Positions 16,298 to 24,830 of a stretch of DNA of 64,000 nucleotides are shown one piece after another (the first letter of the stretch is position 1; every line of letters starts with the position of its first letter). The translations under genes were made by a program, and so were the position numbers. This DNA comes from Kushneria konosiri (lineage in GTDB: Bacteria > Pseudomonadota > Gammaproteobacteria > Pseudomonadales > Halomonadaceae), in contig NZ_CP021323.1 of NCBI RefSeq assembly GCF_002155145.1, positions 2,232,001 through 2,296,000 of the forward strand. Direction: 5' to 3'. Below the pieces are notes generated by a model. It did not search any database and was not told where the DNA came from. It saw only the letters and a program-made list of their open reading frames with translations.

Positions 16298-17203
16298 ATG
16301 AAGGCCATCAGTGATCTGCACTTTTTTCAGGTGCTGGCCCGCCATACGTCGATGACGCAGGCCGCACAGGCGCTGGGGCTATCGCTGTCGGCGGTCAGCA
16401 AGCGTCTGGCACAGCTTGAAAAGCGTCTGGGGGTTCAACTGATGCGCCGCACAACGCGACGTCTGGCCCTGACCGGGGAGGGAGAGCGCTATCTGCAGCG
16501 GGGTGCCTCGCTGCTTCAAGAGCTTGATGAACTGGAGGCCTCACTGGGCGCGCAGCGCCATGCCCTGTCCGGCCGGTTACGGGTCAACGCGACCTTCGGG
16601 TTTGGCCGTGCTCATGTGGCGCCATTGATCGAGCAGTTCACGCGCGCGCACCCTGACGTCGAGGTGTTACTGGATTTAAGTGATTATCCGCGCGATTTGC
16701 TGGCACATGATCTGGATCTCGGCATCATCGTGGGGCCCGCGCCGGATTCACGATTACGGGCCCGACGGCTGCTGGCCAGTCGCCGGATTGCCTGTGCCTC
16801 ACCGGACTATCTTGCACGCGCCGGCTGGCCGTCTACGCCTGAAGCACTGGTCGATCATAACTGTCTGGTGGTTCGCGAGCGCGAGGCCGGCTTTGATGAC
16901 TGGCGTTTTACCAGCGATGGACAGGAGCATCGCGTCCGGGTCAGCGGCACGATGAGCAGTAATGACGGCGAGAGTGTGACGGCCTGGGCCATGGCCGGGC
17001 ACGGCATTGTTTACCGCTCCTGGTGGCAGGTACAAAACCCGCTGGCTCAGGGCAGGCTTCAACAGATCCTGCCCGGTTTCGATACGCCGCGCATGGATTT
17101 CATGGTGGTGCATCGTCAGCAGCGTTTTGTGCCGGAGCGCATTGCCCGGTTCATCGATGCCATGACGGCAGGGCTTGCCGAACGACTGCCGCCGCTGCCG
17201 TAA
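16298..17203 (+). CDS. LysR family transcriptional regulator (DmlR/tartrate-type)
   Basis: The 301-residue protein has an N-terminal winged HTH: LHFFQVLARHTSMTQAAQALGLSLSAVSKRLAQLEKRLGVQLMRR. A periplasmic-binding-like effector domain starts near SGRLRVNATFGFGRAH. It reads away from the dehalogenase-like hydrolase and the tartrate/D-malate dehydrogenase, with a T-N11-A box in between. The likely role is activation of that operon in response to an organic acid, by analogy with dmlR-dmlA of E. coli. The ATG at 16298 follows AGGAG with a 5-base spacer. Confidence 0.9.
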   Translation: MKAISDLHFFQVLARHTSMTQAAQALGLSLSAVSKRLAQLEKRLGVQLMRRTTRRLALTGEGERYLQRGASLLQELDELEASLGAQRHALSGRLRVNATFGFGRAHVAPLIEQFTRAHPDVEVLLDLSDYPRDLLAHDLDLGIIVGPAPDSRLRARRLLASRRIACASPDYLARAGWPSTPEALVDHNCLVVREREAGFDDWRFTSDGQEHRVRVSGTMSSNDGESVTAWAMAGHGIVYRSWWQVQNPLAQGRLQQILPGFDTPRMDFMVVHRQQRFVPERIARFIDAMTAGLAERLPPLP

Positions 17204-17255
17204 TCTTCAACAGGTCACCGTGTCGGATGACGCAGGCACCGGGCAACTGATGCGA

Positions 17256-17696
17256 TCAGCTGTTCAGACGATCCATTTCGCTGCGATATTCCTGGCCCAG
17301 TTGCGTTTTCTCGTCGTCATTGAATTTCTGACCGGCCGAGATGAAAAACTGCTGCTCTTCATCCTCGAAGTGGTGCAATGCCATCTCCCGAAGCTTTTTG
17401 GCATGGCCAAGCCAGGCCGGTGAGCTGAAGTCGGTACTCTCCATCTGTTCGATGACTTCATCCATCTCATGATGCTCGGCGATACCGTGACGGGATTTTT
17501 CGACCCCGTTGTCATAGGCCATCAAGGGGCGATAGAAGAAACGCTCCTCGGCGGTTTCATGCGTCTGAAGCGCCGCCTTGACGCGCTGGAAAAGCTCTTC
17601 TCGCCCATCGCTGTCGCCGTGGGTCTTGACCAGCAGGTCCAGCAGCGTGCGTTGAGTGTCGTGGTCCTTGCGAATCTCTTCAAAAATGGTGCTCAT
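17256..17696 (-). CDS. hemerythrin HHE domain protein
   Basis: The 146-residue protein is one helical hemerythrin-like domain with iron ligands in order: His in IRKDHDTQR, His and Glu in ALQTHETAEE, HHEMDE, and HHFEDEEQQFF. Bacterial proteins of this length bind a di-iron centre and are linked to oxygen, NO or iron stress handling. No neighbour suggests a partner. It is convergent with the LysR gene upstream and followed by no clear terminator. Confidence 0.85.
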   Translation of the reverse strand: MSTIFEEIRKDHDTQRTLLDLLVKTHGDSDGREELFQRVKAALQTHETAEERFFYRPLMAYDNGVEKSRHGIAEHHEMDEVIEQMESTDFSSPAWLGHAKKLREMALHHFEDEEQQFFISAGQKFNDDEKTQLGQEYRSEMDRLNS

Positions 17697-17973
17697 GGAG
17701 GTATTCCTTCATCAGGCGGTCGGCTTTTATGATCAATATCGCGGCCGTCAGGTGGCCGAGCCTCGTGTCTCAAGGACAGGGCGTTATTCATATGGTGTGA
17801 TGCCGCCTGCAGTGTAGTTCCCGTCACGCCGGAATGCCTGGCGCCATGCAGCTCTGCTAGACTCCGTCGGCTATAATGCGCGCAAGGTATCGTGATCCTC
17901 GATACGTTTGCGCAATCAGGTTTGTCAGGTGCAGCCGGCGGCCTTTTTACAGGCCAGCACCAGGAGGAATGGC

Positions 17974-19443
17974 TTGAACATTTTGATGTTCACCAACACC
18001 TATAGTCCCATCGTGGGGGGTGTCAGCGAATCCGTTCAGCGGTTCGTCGAGTGTTTTAGAGCATCCGGTCATCGGGTGCTGGTCGTGGCGCCCACGCTTG
18101 ACGGCCAGCCCGACACGGAGACCGATGTCATTCGGGTGCCTGCCATGCAGCGCTTCAACGGCAGCGACTTTTCCCTGCCAGTCACGATTCCCGGCTCACT
18201 GGATGACGCCATTCGGGACTTTGCCCCTGATATCGTGCACTCCAATCATCCGTTTCTGCTGGGAGATACGGCGGTGCGCGTCGCCCAGGGGCGCGGGCTG
18301 CCGCTGGTGTTTACCCATCACACCCTTTATGAACATTACACCCACTACGTGCCGGGCAACTCTCCGGTGATGCAGCGCTTTGCGCTGGCGCTTTCCAACG
18401 GCTATAGCGCGCTTTGCGATACCGTGATTGCGCCCAGTGACAGCATTCGCGACATTCTGCGTGAACGCGGCGTGAAGACGGCGCTGGAAGTGGTACCCAG
18501 TGGGGTGGATATCGAACGCTTTTCCAGCGGTAATCGCCATCACTGGCGGTCGCACTTCGGTATCGATGATCATGCTCATGTGGTCGGCCATGTCGGACGA
18601 CTGGCACAGGAAAAAAACCTGCCGTTTCTCACCCAGAGTGTCTGTCAGGCGCTATGCGATCATCCAGACATGCACTTCATGGTGGTCGGTGATGGTGACG
18701 AGCGGGATGCCATCCTGACCCGGGCCCATCAGATGGGGGTGGGTGAGCGGGTGCATCTCACCGGCGTGCTCAAGGGGCAGTCGCTGATCGATGCCTATCA
18801 CGCCATGGACAGTTTTGCCTTTGCCTCCTTCAGTGAAACCCAGGGGATGGTGGTGGTGGAGGCGATGGCCGCAGGCCTGCCAGTAGTGGCACTTGATGCC
18901 ACCGGTGTGCGCGAGGTGCTTTCTCATGAGCGCAACGGATTGCTGTTGCCGGAGCAGGATGAGCAGGCGTTTGCCCGGGCGCTGGGGAGTCTTTCGGACC
19001 CGCAGCGCTGTCAGAGCCTGCGTCAGGGTGCGCTGGAGACGGCTTCGAAGTTTGATACCTGCAAGTGCGCCGATCAGTGTCTGGCGGTCTATGAGCGCCT
19101 GCTGGCGGCCCATCAGACCCGAAAGGCATCATCAAACGGTGACCAGACGACCTGGGATCAGGCGCGCGCCCGACTGGAGGCAGAGTGGAATCTGCTGTGT
19201 CATCGCGGCACGGTACTGCGCCGTGTCTTCGGTGGCTCAAAGCGGGTAGCGCCGCGCATGCGTCCGGCGCCGCCGACCGGGCAAAGGGTGCCGCTGGTCG
19301 AGGGCAGCCTGACGCCGCTGACCCAAGGACACCATTTTCAACCCGGTAGCGCCACCTCGATCACCCCGGGGGAAGTGACCCTGATGCAGCTTCGCGATGA
19401 CCTGGAGGGCAACGTACCTGCCTCCGGCGTCAAGAAGACCTGA
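17974..19443 (+). CDS. glycosyltransferase family 4 (group 1) protein
   Basis: The product of about 489 residues has two GT-B domains: N-terminal ILMFTNTYSPIVGGVSESVQRFVE (acceptor side, with the glycine-rich GGV) and C-terminal VGHVGRLAQEKNLPFL plus the E-x7-E type SETQGMVVVEAMAAGLPVV nucleotide-sugar site. Such enzymes commonly mannosylate or glucosylate lipids. The start is most likely TTG at 17974, because AGGAGGA lies five bases upstream and an ATG overlapping it is in the wrong frame. The last 100 or so residues, rich in Pro, Arg and Gly, are a tail beyond the usual family length. The acceptor is unknown. Confidence 0.85.
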   Translation: MNILMFTNTYSPIVGGVSESVQRFVECFRASGHRVLVVAPTLDGQPDTETDVIRVPAMQRFNGSDFSLPVTIPGSLDDAIRDFAPDIVHSNHPFLLGDTAVRVAQGRGLPLVFTHHTLYEHYTHYVPGNSPVMQRFALALSNGYSALCDTVIAPSDSIRDILRERGVKTALEVVPSGVDIERFSSGNRHHWRSHFGIDDHAHVVGHVGRLAQEKNLPFLTQSVCQALCDHPDMHFMVVGDGDERDAILTRAHQMGVGERVHLTGVLKGQSLIDAYHAMDSFAFASFSETQGMVVVEAMAAGLPVVALDATGVREVLSHERNGLLLPEQDEQAFARALGSLSDPQRCQSLRQGALETASKFDTCKCADQCLAVYERLLAAHQTRKASSNGDQTTWDQARARLEAEWNLLCHRGTVLRRVFGGSKRVAPRMRPAPPTGQRVPLVEGSLTPLTQGHHFQPGSATSITPGEVTLMQLRDDLEGNVPASGVKKT

Positions 19444-19462
19444 GACCACGACGCCGACCGTA

Positions 19463-20140
19463 TCAGGCCTGCTGTCGGTGTCGTGAGATCCAGCGAAAGA
19501 CAAGACCCAGTACGACCACGCCTGCGACTGCAATGACCAGCCAGAGAAGATCATCCAGACTGCGCGAGCGGATCAGCTCGCCCAGTCGGCTGCCCGCGAC
19601 CGTGACGGCCGCCAGCCCCGGCAGAATGCCGATGACCGAGCCGACCATGTAGACCCCATAGGGCATTCGGCAGGCGCCGGCGATCATGTTGGTGAAAGTG
19701 AACGGGGCGAGTGGCAGCAGGTTGAAGACAATCATGGTTCGAATGCCATGACGCGAGACGCTGTCGGCCAGGCGATGAATACGATCGCCGCCGTAGCGGG
19801 TCAGAATCTCACGCCCCAGCGCTCGGCCCAGAAGCCAGGTCGCCGTTGACGCGACCATGGTGCCCGAAAGCGCATAGAAAAGCCCCCACCAGGGACCAAA
19901 GATCAGCCCGGTTGCCCCCACCAGAATCGTCAGCGGAAACATGATCAGGCTGCCAATCATGTAGGTCAGCATCAGCACTGGCGGTGCCCACCATGATTCG
20001 CGCAGACTCATGGTTTCACCCAGCCACTGCTCGAGCTTTTCAGCCGTAATGGCATCACCCATGGCAAGCCACTGCCAGAAACCGCCCATCGCCAGCATGA
20101 GCACAATTACAATAATGACAAGCCACACACGCCTGGTCAT
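19463..20140 (-). CDS. TVP38/TMEM64 (VTT-domain) membrane protein
   Basis: This 225-residue polytopic protein contains the VTT/SNARE-associated core: PLTILVGATGLIFGPWWGLFYALSGTMVASTATWLLGRALGRE and PLAPFTFTNMIAGACRMPYGVYMVGSVIGILPG. The FGPWWGL and LLP(L)APFTF elements are the family hallmarks; homologues are thought to move lipids between membrane leaflets. It is convergent with the glycosyltransferase gene, 19 bases apart, and no operon partner is apparent. Confidence 0.87.
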   Translation of the reverse strand: MTRRVWLVIIVIVLMLAMGGFWQWLAMGDAITAEKLEQWLGETMSLRESWWAPPVLMLTYMIGSLIMFPLTILVGATGLIFGPWWGLFYALSGTMVASTATWLLGRALGREILTRYGGDRIHRLADSVSRHGIRTMIVFNLLPLAPFTFTNMIAGACRMPYGVYMVGSVIGILPGLAAVTVAGSRLGELIRSRSLDDLLWLVIAVAGVVVLGLVFRWISRHRQQA

Positions 20141-20358
20141 GACAACGCCGTCCGCAGCCAGAGAAGGGCCACGAGTCTAGTCAGGCCGGACAGGCGCATC
20201 AACCGGTGCGATGACGATAATGTGACAGTGCTGTCATGAACGCGCGGCCTCATGCCAGCATCAGCACAGTTTTGGGTCTCACCAAAACGTTTGATGCCAG
20301 CACGTTGCCACCATGAAAAGCCCCGGTCAGGACGACTGATCGTTTGATGGAGAAAATC

Positions 20359-21237
20359 GTGACTCGTCTACCGCCGCTGGCCTGGATGCAGGCCTTTGAA
20401 GCTTCGGCCCGTCACTTGAGCTTTACCGCCGCCGGTGTAGAACTTGGCGTCTCACAATCGGCAATCAGTCAGCGTATTCGATTGCTTGAAGATCGTCTCG
20501 GACAATCCCTGTTCATTCGTCATTCACAGCGCATTTCGCTGACGGATGCCGCCCGGGCCTGGTTGCCCGGCCTGCAGACGGCCTTCTCACAGCTGTCCAT
20601 GGGCACTGCGGAAGTCTTTGGGCCGGTCAGTAACGCGCCTGTCATTTTAAGAGCAACGCCGGGGGTTCAGCAGTACTGGCTGGCACCTCGGCTGGCGGCT
20701 TTTCATCGCCAGCATCCAGAGATCGAACTGCAGGTGGTGACCGCCATCTGGTCACAGCAGTTTGGCACTCTCGATGCCGACATCGAAATTCGATATGGCC
20801 TGGGAGACTGGCAGGATGTTCAGATGCAATCGCTGGGTCATGAGGTCATGACGCCGATCTGTGCCCCGCAGGTAGCAGCCATGCTGGAAACCCCCGAGGA
20901 TCTGGCAGGGCAGACCCTGTTGCATGCTACCGGGTTTTCCGCGGGTTGGGCCGGCTGGCTGGAAGCCGCAGGGGTTGGACATCTGACTACCCATGCGCGC
21001 CGGCTGGTCTGTGATACGCAGATCATGACGCTGCGCCTGGCTGCCTGTGGGTGCGGTGTGGCACTGGCGCACCGTCGTCTTCTTGAAGAAGATGATCCGG
21101 CGCTGGTCATGCCCTTCGAGGCCACTTTGCCTACCCGGGAAGGGTTCTGGCTGGTGCGACCAGAAGAGCGCACCCTGCATCAAAACGCCGGGCTTTTATG
21201 GCAGTGGCTGGCCCGCGAGGCAAGCGGGCCTGCCTGA
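20359..21237 (+). CDS. LysR family transcriptional regulator (GcvA-like)
   Basis: About 292 residues starting MTRLPPLAWMQAFEASARHLSFTAAGVELGVSQSAISQRI, very like the start of GcvA (RLPPL followed by an AARHLSFTRAA-type helix). I therefore chose GTG 20359, which has GGAG six bases upstream, over the ATG at 20347, which has no ribosome site. The effector domain begins around VILRATPGVQQYWLAPRLAAFH. GcvA-type regulators control various catabolic or resistance genes. This one is convergent with the dioxygenase gene and has no divergent partner within 200 bases other than the TVP38 gene, so its target is unclear. Confidence 0.87.
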   Translation: MTRLPPLAWMQAFEASARHLSFTAAGVELGVSQSAISQRIRLLEDRLGQSLFIRHSQRISLTDAARAWLPGLQTAFSQLSMGTAEVFGPVSNAPVILRATPGVQQYWLAPRLAAFHRQHPEIELQVVTAIWSQQFGTLDADIEIRYGLGDWQDVQMQSLGHEVMTPICAPQVAAMLETPEDLAGQTLLHATGFSAGWAGWLEAAGVGHLTTHARRLVCDTQIMTLRLAACGCGVALAHRRLLEEDDPALVMPFEATLPTREGFWLVRPEERTLHQNAGLLWQWLAREASGPA

Positions 21238-21242
21238 CGGGG

Positions 21243-22076
21243 CTAGCGTCCGACGCTGACCAGCGAGCGTATCGGGCTCGATAGCGCCGGGGCATGATCG
21301 ACGGTGGCACGCTCGAACAGATAGGCATCCATGGCCAGAGACTGTTGGGAGATAACCGCGTTGAAACGCTGTGGAGCCCGGGTATCACCAGCCCCCAGTG
21401 CGATAAACAGGGGCAGCAGATGCTCATCGCTCGGATGGGCGCGTACCGCCTCAGGGGCCAGACGGCGATAGTTCAGCAGTGCGCCATCGTTTCGCTGGGC
21501 CATCTGCTGGCTGATCCAGGTCTGGAAGGCATCGACATAGCCGGAGACCTCGATACGATCACCGTGCATGTCGCCCAGGTTGTGGGTGATGCTGCCGGAG
21601 CAGATCAAAAGCGTCTCGTCATCGAGCGACTGTGCCAGTTGGCGACCCAGATAGTAATGCCAGTCGGGATCATGGCGGGCGCTGATGGAGATGCCCACCA
21701 CCGGAATATCAGCGTCGGGGTAGAGATGTCGCAGTGGTACCCACATGCCATGATCCAGGCCCCGCTCAGGGTCCAGCCAGGACTGCAGGCCGGCAGCGCT
21801 CAGCCGGCAGGCGATGTTGCGGGCCAGCTGTGGCTCGCCGGGTGCCGGATACTGCAGGTCATACAATGGCTCAGGAAAGCCGTGAAAGTCATGAATCGTT
21901 TTCGGCGCCTTGCTTCCTGTCAGGCGAATGGGAAAACCCGACCAGTGGGCCGAGGCGATCACAATGCGCGCCGGGCGCTTGAGCTGACCGGACAGGGCAC
22001 GCCACGCATCGGCGTTGTCACTCTGATCCAGGGCTTCTACAGGTGAGCCATGGGAAATGAACAGAACCTGTGCCAT
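21243..22076 (-). CDS. ygiD: 4,5-DOPA-extradiol-dioxygenase-like class III ring-cleavage enzyme
   Basis: The 277-residue product has the LigB/DODA fold signatures: FISHGSPVEALD with a metal-ligand His, ASAHWSGFPIRLTGS with another, HDFHGFPEPLYDLQYPAPG, LDHGMWVPLRHLYPDADIPVV, and CSGSITHNLGDM. E. coli YgiD cleaves DOPA, and relatives open catechol rings using non-haem iron or zinc. It is one base beyond the stop of a DoxX gene, forming a two-gene operon that reads away from a LysR gene. The start at 22076 gives MAQVLFISHGSP, typical for the family. Confidence 0.88.
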   Translation of the reverse strand: MAQVLFISHGSPVEALDQSDNADAWRALSGQLKRPARIVIASAHWSGFPIRLTGSKAPKTIHDFHGFPEPLYDLQYPAPGEPQLARNIACRLSAAGLQSWLDPERGLDHGMWVPLRHLYPDADIPVVGISISARHDPDWHYYLGRQLAQSLDDETLLICSGSITHNLGDMHGDRIEVSGYVDAFQTWISQQMAQRNDGALLNYRRLAPEAVRAHPSDEHLLPLFIALGAGDTRAPQRFNAVISQQSLAMDAYLFERATVDHAPALSSPIRSLVSVGR

Positions 22077-22077
22077 G

Positions 22078-22536
22078 TCATGAACTCCGGTCGTTGAGGG
22101 AAGAGTGCTGTCCGGCAAGGCCTGACAGGCCCAGCCTGCCGCCATCAAGGCAGCTCAGGGCCAGGGCGGTCACGGCGAGAAACACCGGATACTCCCAGCC
22201 ACCGCCGGATGAGGAAAACATCCACCCGTTGGCGATATGAGGAATGCTGGCACCGACGAGCTCAAGGGCCAGAATCAGCGCCACCCAGCGCACCCGAACG
22301 CCCAGAATCAGCAGCGCTCCACCGACCAGTTCAAGCCCGGTAATGGGCCAGGCCAGCCAGGCCGGCAAACCGATCGAGGCAAAAAATGCGCCGGTGCCGG
22401 ACAGTGTCCAGACCAGCAGCTTGGTCAGGCCGTGAGCAATGAACATGGCGCCCAGTGCCAGACGCAGCAGCAGGGCGGCGATATCCTGCCCCGTCAGGCT
22501 GCGAGTCGAACCGGTCATCTCCGAGGTGACCTGCAT
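22078..22536 (-). CDS. DoxX family membrane protein
   Basis: This four-helix protein of about 152 residues includes LLLRLALGAMFIAHGLTKLL, LPAWLAWPITGLELVGGALLILGVRVRW and ALELVGASIPH. These are DoxX/DoxD hallmarks (helix 1 with R and AHG-K; GxxE in helix 2). DoxX proteins are small inner-membrane components associated with thiol/quinone redox and stress. Only one base separates it from the dioxygenase gene, so the two are likely translated together. The start at 22536 lacks a strong ribosome site; an upstream extension of the frame exists but looks non-coding. Confidence 0.83.
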   Translation of the reverse strand: MQVTSEMTGSTRSLTGQDIAALLLRLALGAMFIAHGLTKLLVWTLSGTGAFFASIGLPAWLAWPITGLELVGGALLILGVRVRWVALILALELVGASIPHIANGWMFSSSGGGWEYPVFLAVTALALSCLDGGRLGLSGLAGQHSSLNDRSS

Positions 22537-22582
22537 GATGAATTTTCCCTTAACATTGAATGCCGGCAGTTTGATTGCTTCC

Positions 22583-22595
22583 TTATCCAAGATAA
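22583..22595. promoter_or_regulatory. candidate operator: TTATC-N3-GATAA dyad
   Basis: TTATC (22583-22587) and GATAA (22591-22595) form a perfect dyad in the AT-rich gap between the divergent doxX and lysR genes. This is where a LysR regulator would bind, but the short arms make the assignment tentative. Confidence 0.4.
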
Positions 22596-22638
22596 AGATG
22601 CTAATTAGAGAGTATTGGTTTTTGATCTGGAAACAATC

Positions 22639-23535
22639 ATGGATACCGTTGCGGCCCTCAAGGTCTTTATGGAAGTGGCGCAGCAGGGCGCCTTCATTGG
22701 CGCGGCTGAGCGGCTTTCGATGTCCCGCTCCTCGGTCAGCAAGCACATTGCCTTTCTGGAGCAGCGTTTTGGAGCGCGCCTGATCAACCGAACCACACGG
22801 CGCCTGAGCCTGACGGATGCCGGGCGGGAGGTTCTGGCTCGGGGGGAGACCATTGTGCGAGAGCTGGCCACCCTTGAGGGAGTTTTGCACGATGATCAGG
22901 CGCTGCTGGATGGTCGGTTGCGTATCAGCGCGCCTTATTCCTTTGGCATTCGCTATCTGGGGCCGCTTCTGGCCCGCTATCGACAGGAGTATCCCTCGGT
23001 CTCGCTGGAGCTGGTACTCAGCGACCGCCAGGTCGACCTGGTCGATGAGGGCTTTGACATGGCGCTTCGTATCGGGATGCTGGAAGATTCCACGCTGGTT
23101 GCGCGTCGTATCGGCAATATCGGACTGACACTATGCGCCTCGCCAGACTATCTGGCGAGAAAGGGCACACCTCAGCATCCCTGGGAGCTGTCGTCACATC
23201 AGGGGCTCCACTATCGTTATGCCCGCCACGGTCAGCGCCTGCATTTTACCCGTGGTGCCAATCATCACAGCGGTGCGACGCAGGCCGGGGTGACGGCCAA
23301 CAGCGGCGAGATCCTGCGTGACATGGCCATTGCCGGCATGGGCATCACGCTCCAGCCGGACTTCTTGCTGCGGGAAGCACTGGATAGCGGACAGCTGGTG
23401 CGCGTTTTGCCGAAATACGACCCGGATGTGCTGGGACTTTATTGTGTGTATGCCCATCGCGATCAGGTAACGCCCAGGCTTCGCAGCATGCTCGATCATC
23501 TGCGGGAGTGGTTCGAGCACCGTCCAATCTTCTGA
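22639..23535 (+). CDS. LysR family transcriptional regulator divergent from doxX-dioxygenase
   Basis: About 298 residues. N-terminal HTH: ALKVFMEVAQQGAFIGAAERLSMSRSSVSKHIAFLEQRFGARLINRTTRRLSLT. The effector domain starts at DGRLRISAPYSFGIRYLGPLLARYRQEYPSVSLEL. This is the DmlR/AaeR-like branch often set beside DoxX or quinone-handling genes. Its position head-to-head with doxX and the extradiol dioxygenase suggests it controls them, probably in response to an aromatic or quinone compound. The ATG at 22639 is preferred because the eight preceding in-frame residues (MVFDLETI) add nothing conserved. Confidence 0.88.
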   Translation: MDTVAALKVFMEVAQQGAFIGAAERLSMSRSSVSKHIAFLEQRFGARLINRTTRRLSLTDAGREVLARGETIVRELATLEGVLHDDQALLDGRLRISAPYSFGIRYLGPLLARYRQEYPSVSLELVLSDRQVDLVDEGFDMALRIGMLEDSTLVARRIGNIGLTLCASPDYLARKGTPQHPWELSSHQGLHYRYARHGQRLHFTRGANHHSGATQAGVTANSGEILRDMAIAGMGITLQPDFLLREALDSGQLVRVLPKYDPDVLGLYCVYAHRDQVTPRLRSMLDHLREWFEHRPIF

Positions 23536-23546
23536 GGGTGACAGGG

Positions 23547-24368
23547 TCATGGCGGCCGGATAGAAGCCTGCTCATGTTCACGGAGCGATTCTTTCAGACG
23601 CTTGAGGGGGTCCTGATTGAAATAGCGTACCAGCAGGGCATAAAGATCCGGCCAGACAGCCTCAAGTTGCTCCGGTGCACTGAAAAAATATTCACAGCAT
23701 ACGGCAAGAAACTCGCTGGGGTGTGTGGCTGCATACTCGTCGATGGGCGGTATTTCACCGCGCGCCAGCGTGTCCTGCATCGCCTGCCAGGCTCGCATGA
23801 AGGTGTCATACCACTCCCTGGCATCGATATGGGCCGGCAGGGCAGGCTGGCCATCGAAGGCCATGTTGCCGGTCATGTCGAGCTTGTGGGCGAATTCGTG
23901 AATGATGATATTGAAGCCGTCCCAGTGTCCGCAGCACTCGACCTCCCCCAATGACAGCGCGACCGGTCCTCCCCAGGAGGTTTCCCCGGCGCGTTCATCA
24001 TCAAATTCATGCATGACGCCAAAGTCATCCATTTCCTGAACATGGCGATGAAAGGCGCCGGGGACCACGATAATCTCGCGGGTATCTCCCAGCGCTGCCA
24101 GTGCCTGCCTGTCCGACCAGCCAAGACTCATCAACGCGATCTGTGAGGCCATCCTGAGATGCGTTTCAACGGACCACTCGACACCTGGCGGCAACGATAG
24201 ACGCAGCTCGAACAGCACGCGCCAGCTGCGCTGGCCAAGGCGGTCCAGCAGGGCCTCGGAAAGCCCGGTCAGCAGCGGCAGCGTAGTACAGACGTGCTGC
24301 CACGCTGCTTCGGGCAGCGGGTGATGCGTCTTCCAGCGCTGCCATTTCTGCTCCTGCCACCAGCCCAT
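23547..24368 (-). CDS. mtfA: MtfA-type zinc peptidase (Mlc titration factor A family)
   Basis: The 273-residue product has the peptidase core NIIIHEFAHKLDMTGNM (HExxH with the third ligand region DEYAATHPSEFLAVCCEYFF downstream), preceded by IIVVPGAFHRHVQEMDDFGVMHEFDDERAGETSWGGPVALS. This order is that of E. coli MtfA, a cytosolic metallopeptidase that binds the repressor Mlc and links to phosphotransferase control. No Mlc or PTS gene is in the window. It is convergent with the LysR gene, 11 bases apart. Confidence 0.9.
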   Translation of the reverse strand: MGWWQEQKWQRWKTHHPLPEAAWQHVCTTLPLLTGLSEALLDRLGQRSWRVLFELRLSLPPGVEWSVETHLRMASQIALMSLGWSDRQALAALGDTREIIVVPGAFHRHVQEMDDFGVMHEFDDERAGETSWGGPVALSLGEVECCGHWDGFNIIIHEFAHKLDMTGNMAFDGQPALPAHIDAREWYDTFMRAWQAMQDTLARGEIPPIDEYAATHPSEFLAVCCEYFFSAPEQLEAVWPDLYALLVRYFNQDPLKRLKESLREHEQASIRPP

Positions 24369-24463
24369 GCGTCTCTCACTCTTTGCTCATTGATTATTCA
24401 ATGATAGATGAGCTGTGTGTATTAGGGCATGACCGAGTCGAGATCGACAGGTGCCCATGAAAA

Positions 24464-24484
24464 GGGCCTCCCGATGGGAGGCCC
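24464..24484 (-). terminator. terminator after the small lipoprotein gene
   Basis: GGGCCTCCC (24464-24472) pairs perfectly with GGGAGGCCC (24476-24484) around a 3-base loop. Read on the minus strand the stem is followed by TTTTC, fitting termination of the lipoprotein transcript. Confidence 0.8.
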
Positions 24485-24515
24485 TGAAGACGATCGAAAA
24501 ATCATCGGATCACGA

Positions 24516-24725
24516 TCAGGTGGGCGTCCAGCCGCGGCCCTTCATACAGTCATCATAGGTCTGATCGTTGTCTGCCTTGTTTTCCATGACCTGGCAATCG
24601 GCCTTGTCGGAATGCAGCTGCTGTGAGGTGCCGTCCGGCTTTTGCCAGTCCGGCCCACCGGCACAGCCGCCCAGCCAGAGAGTGGTCAGGGCAAGGGTGG
24701 CACCTGTCATCAAAACTTTTTTCAT
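24516..24725 (-). CDS. small lipoprotein, function unknown
   Basis: The 69-residue product begins MKKVLMTGATLALTTLWLGGC with a good lipobox (LGGC) and a mature peptide CAGGPDWQKPDGTSQQLHSD that ends with two cysteines (DCQVMENKADNDQTYDDC). The mature part resembles short periplasmic lipoproteins of unknown role common in Halomonadaceae. AGGAGG precedes the ATG at 24725 with normal spacing, and a terminator follows, so it is a monocistronic unit. Function is not assignable from sequence. Confidence 0.8.
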   Translation of the reverse strand: MKKVLMTGATLALTTLWLGGCAGGPDWQKPDGTSQQLHSDKADCQVMENKADNDQTYDDCMKGRGWTPT

Positions 24726-24830
24726 CGTCGCCTCCTGCTGATGGGTGAATCGGCAGGTATGCCCGCCGATCCTTGCCAAAGCTTAGAATACTGGCATGTA
24801 AAGACAATCAGAGTTGTACAACCGTTCGTG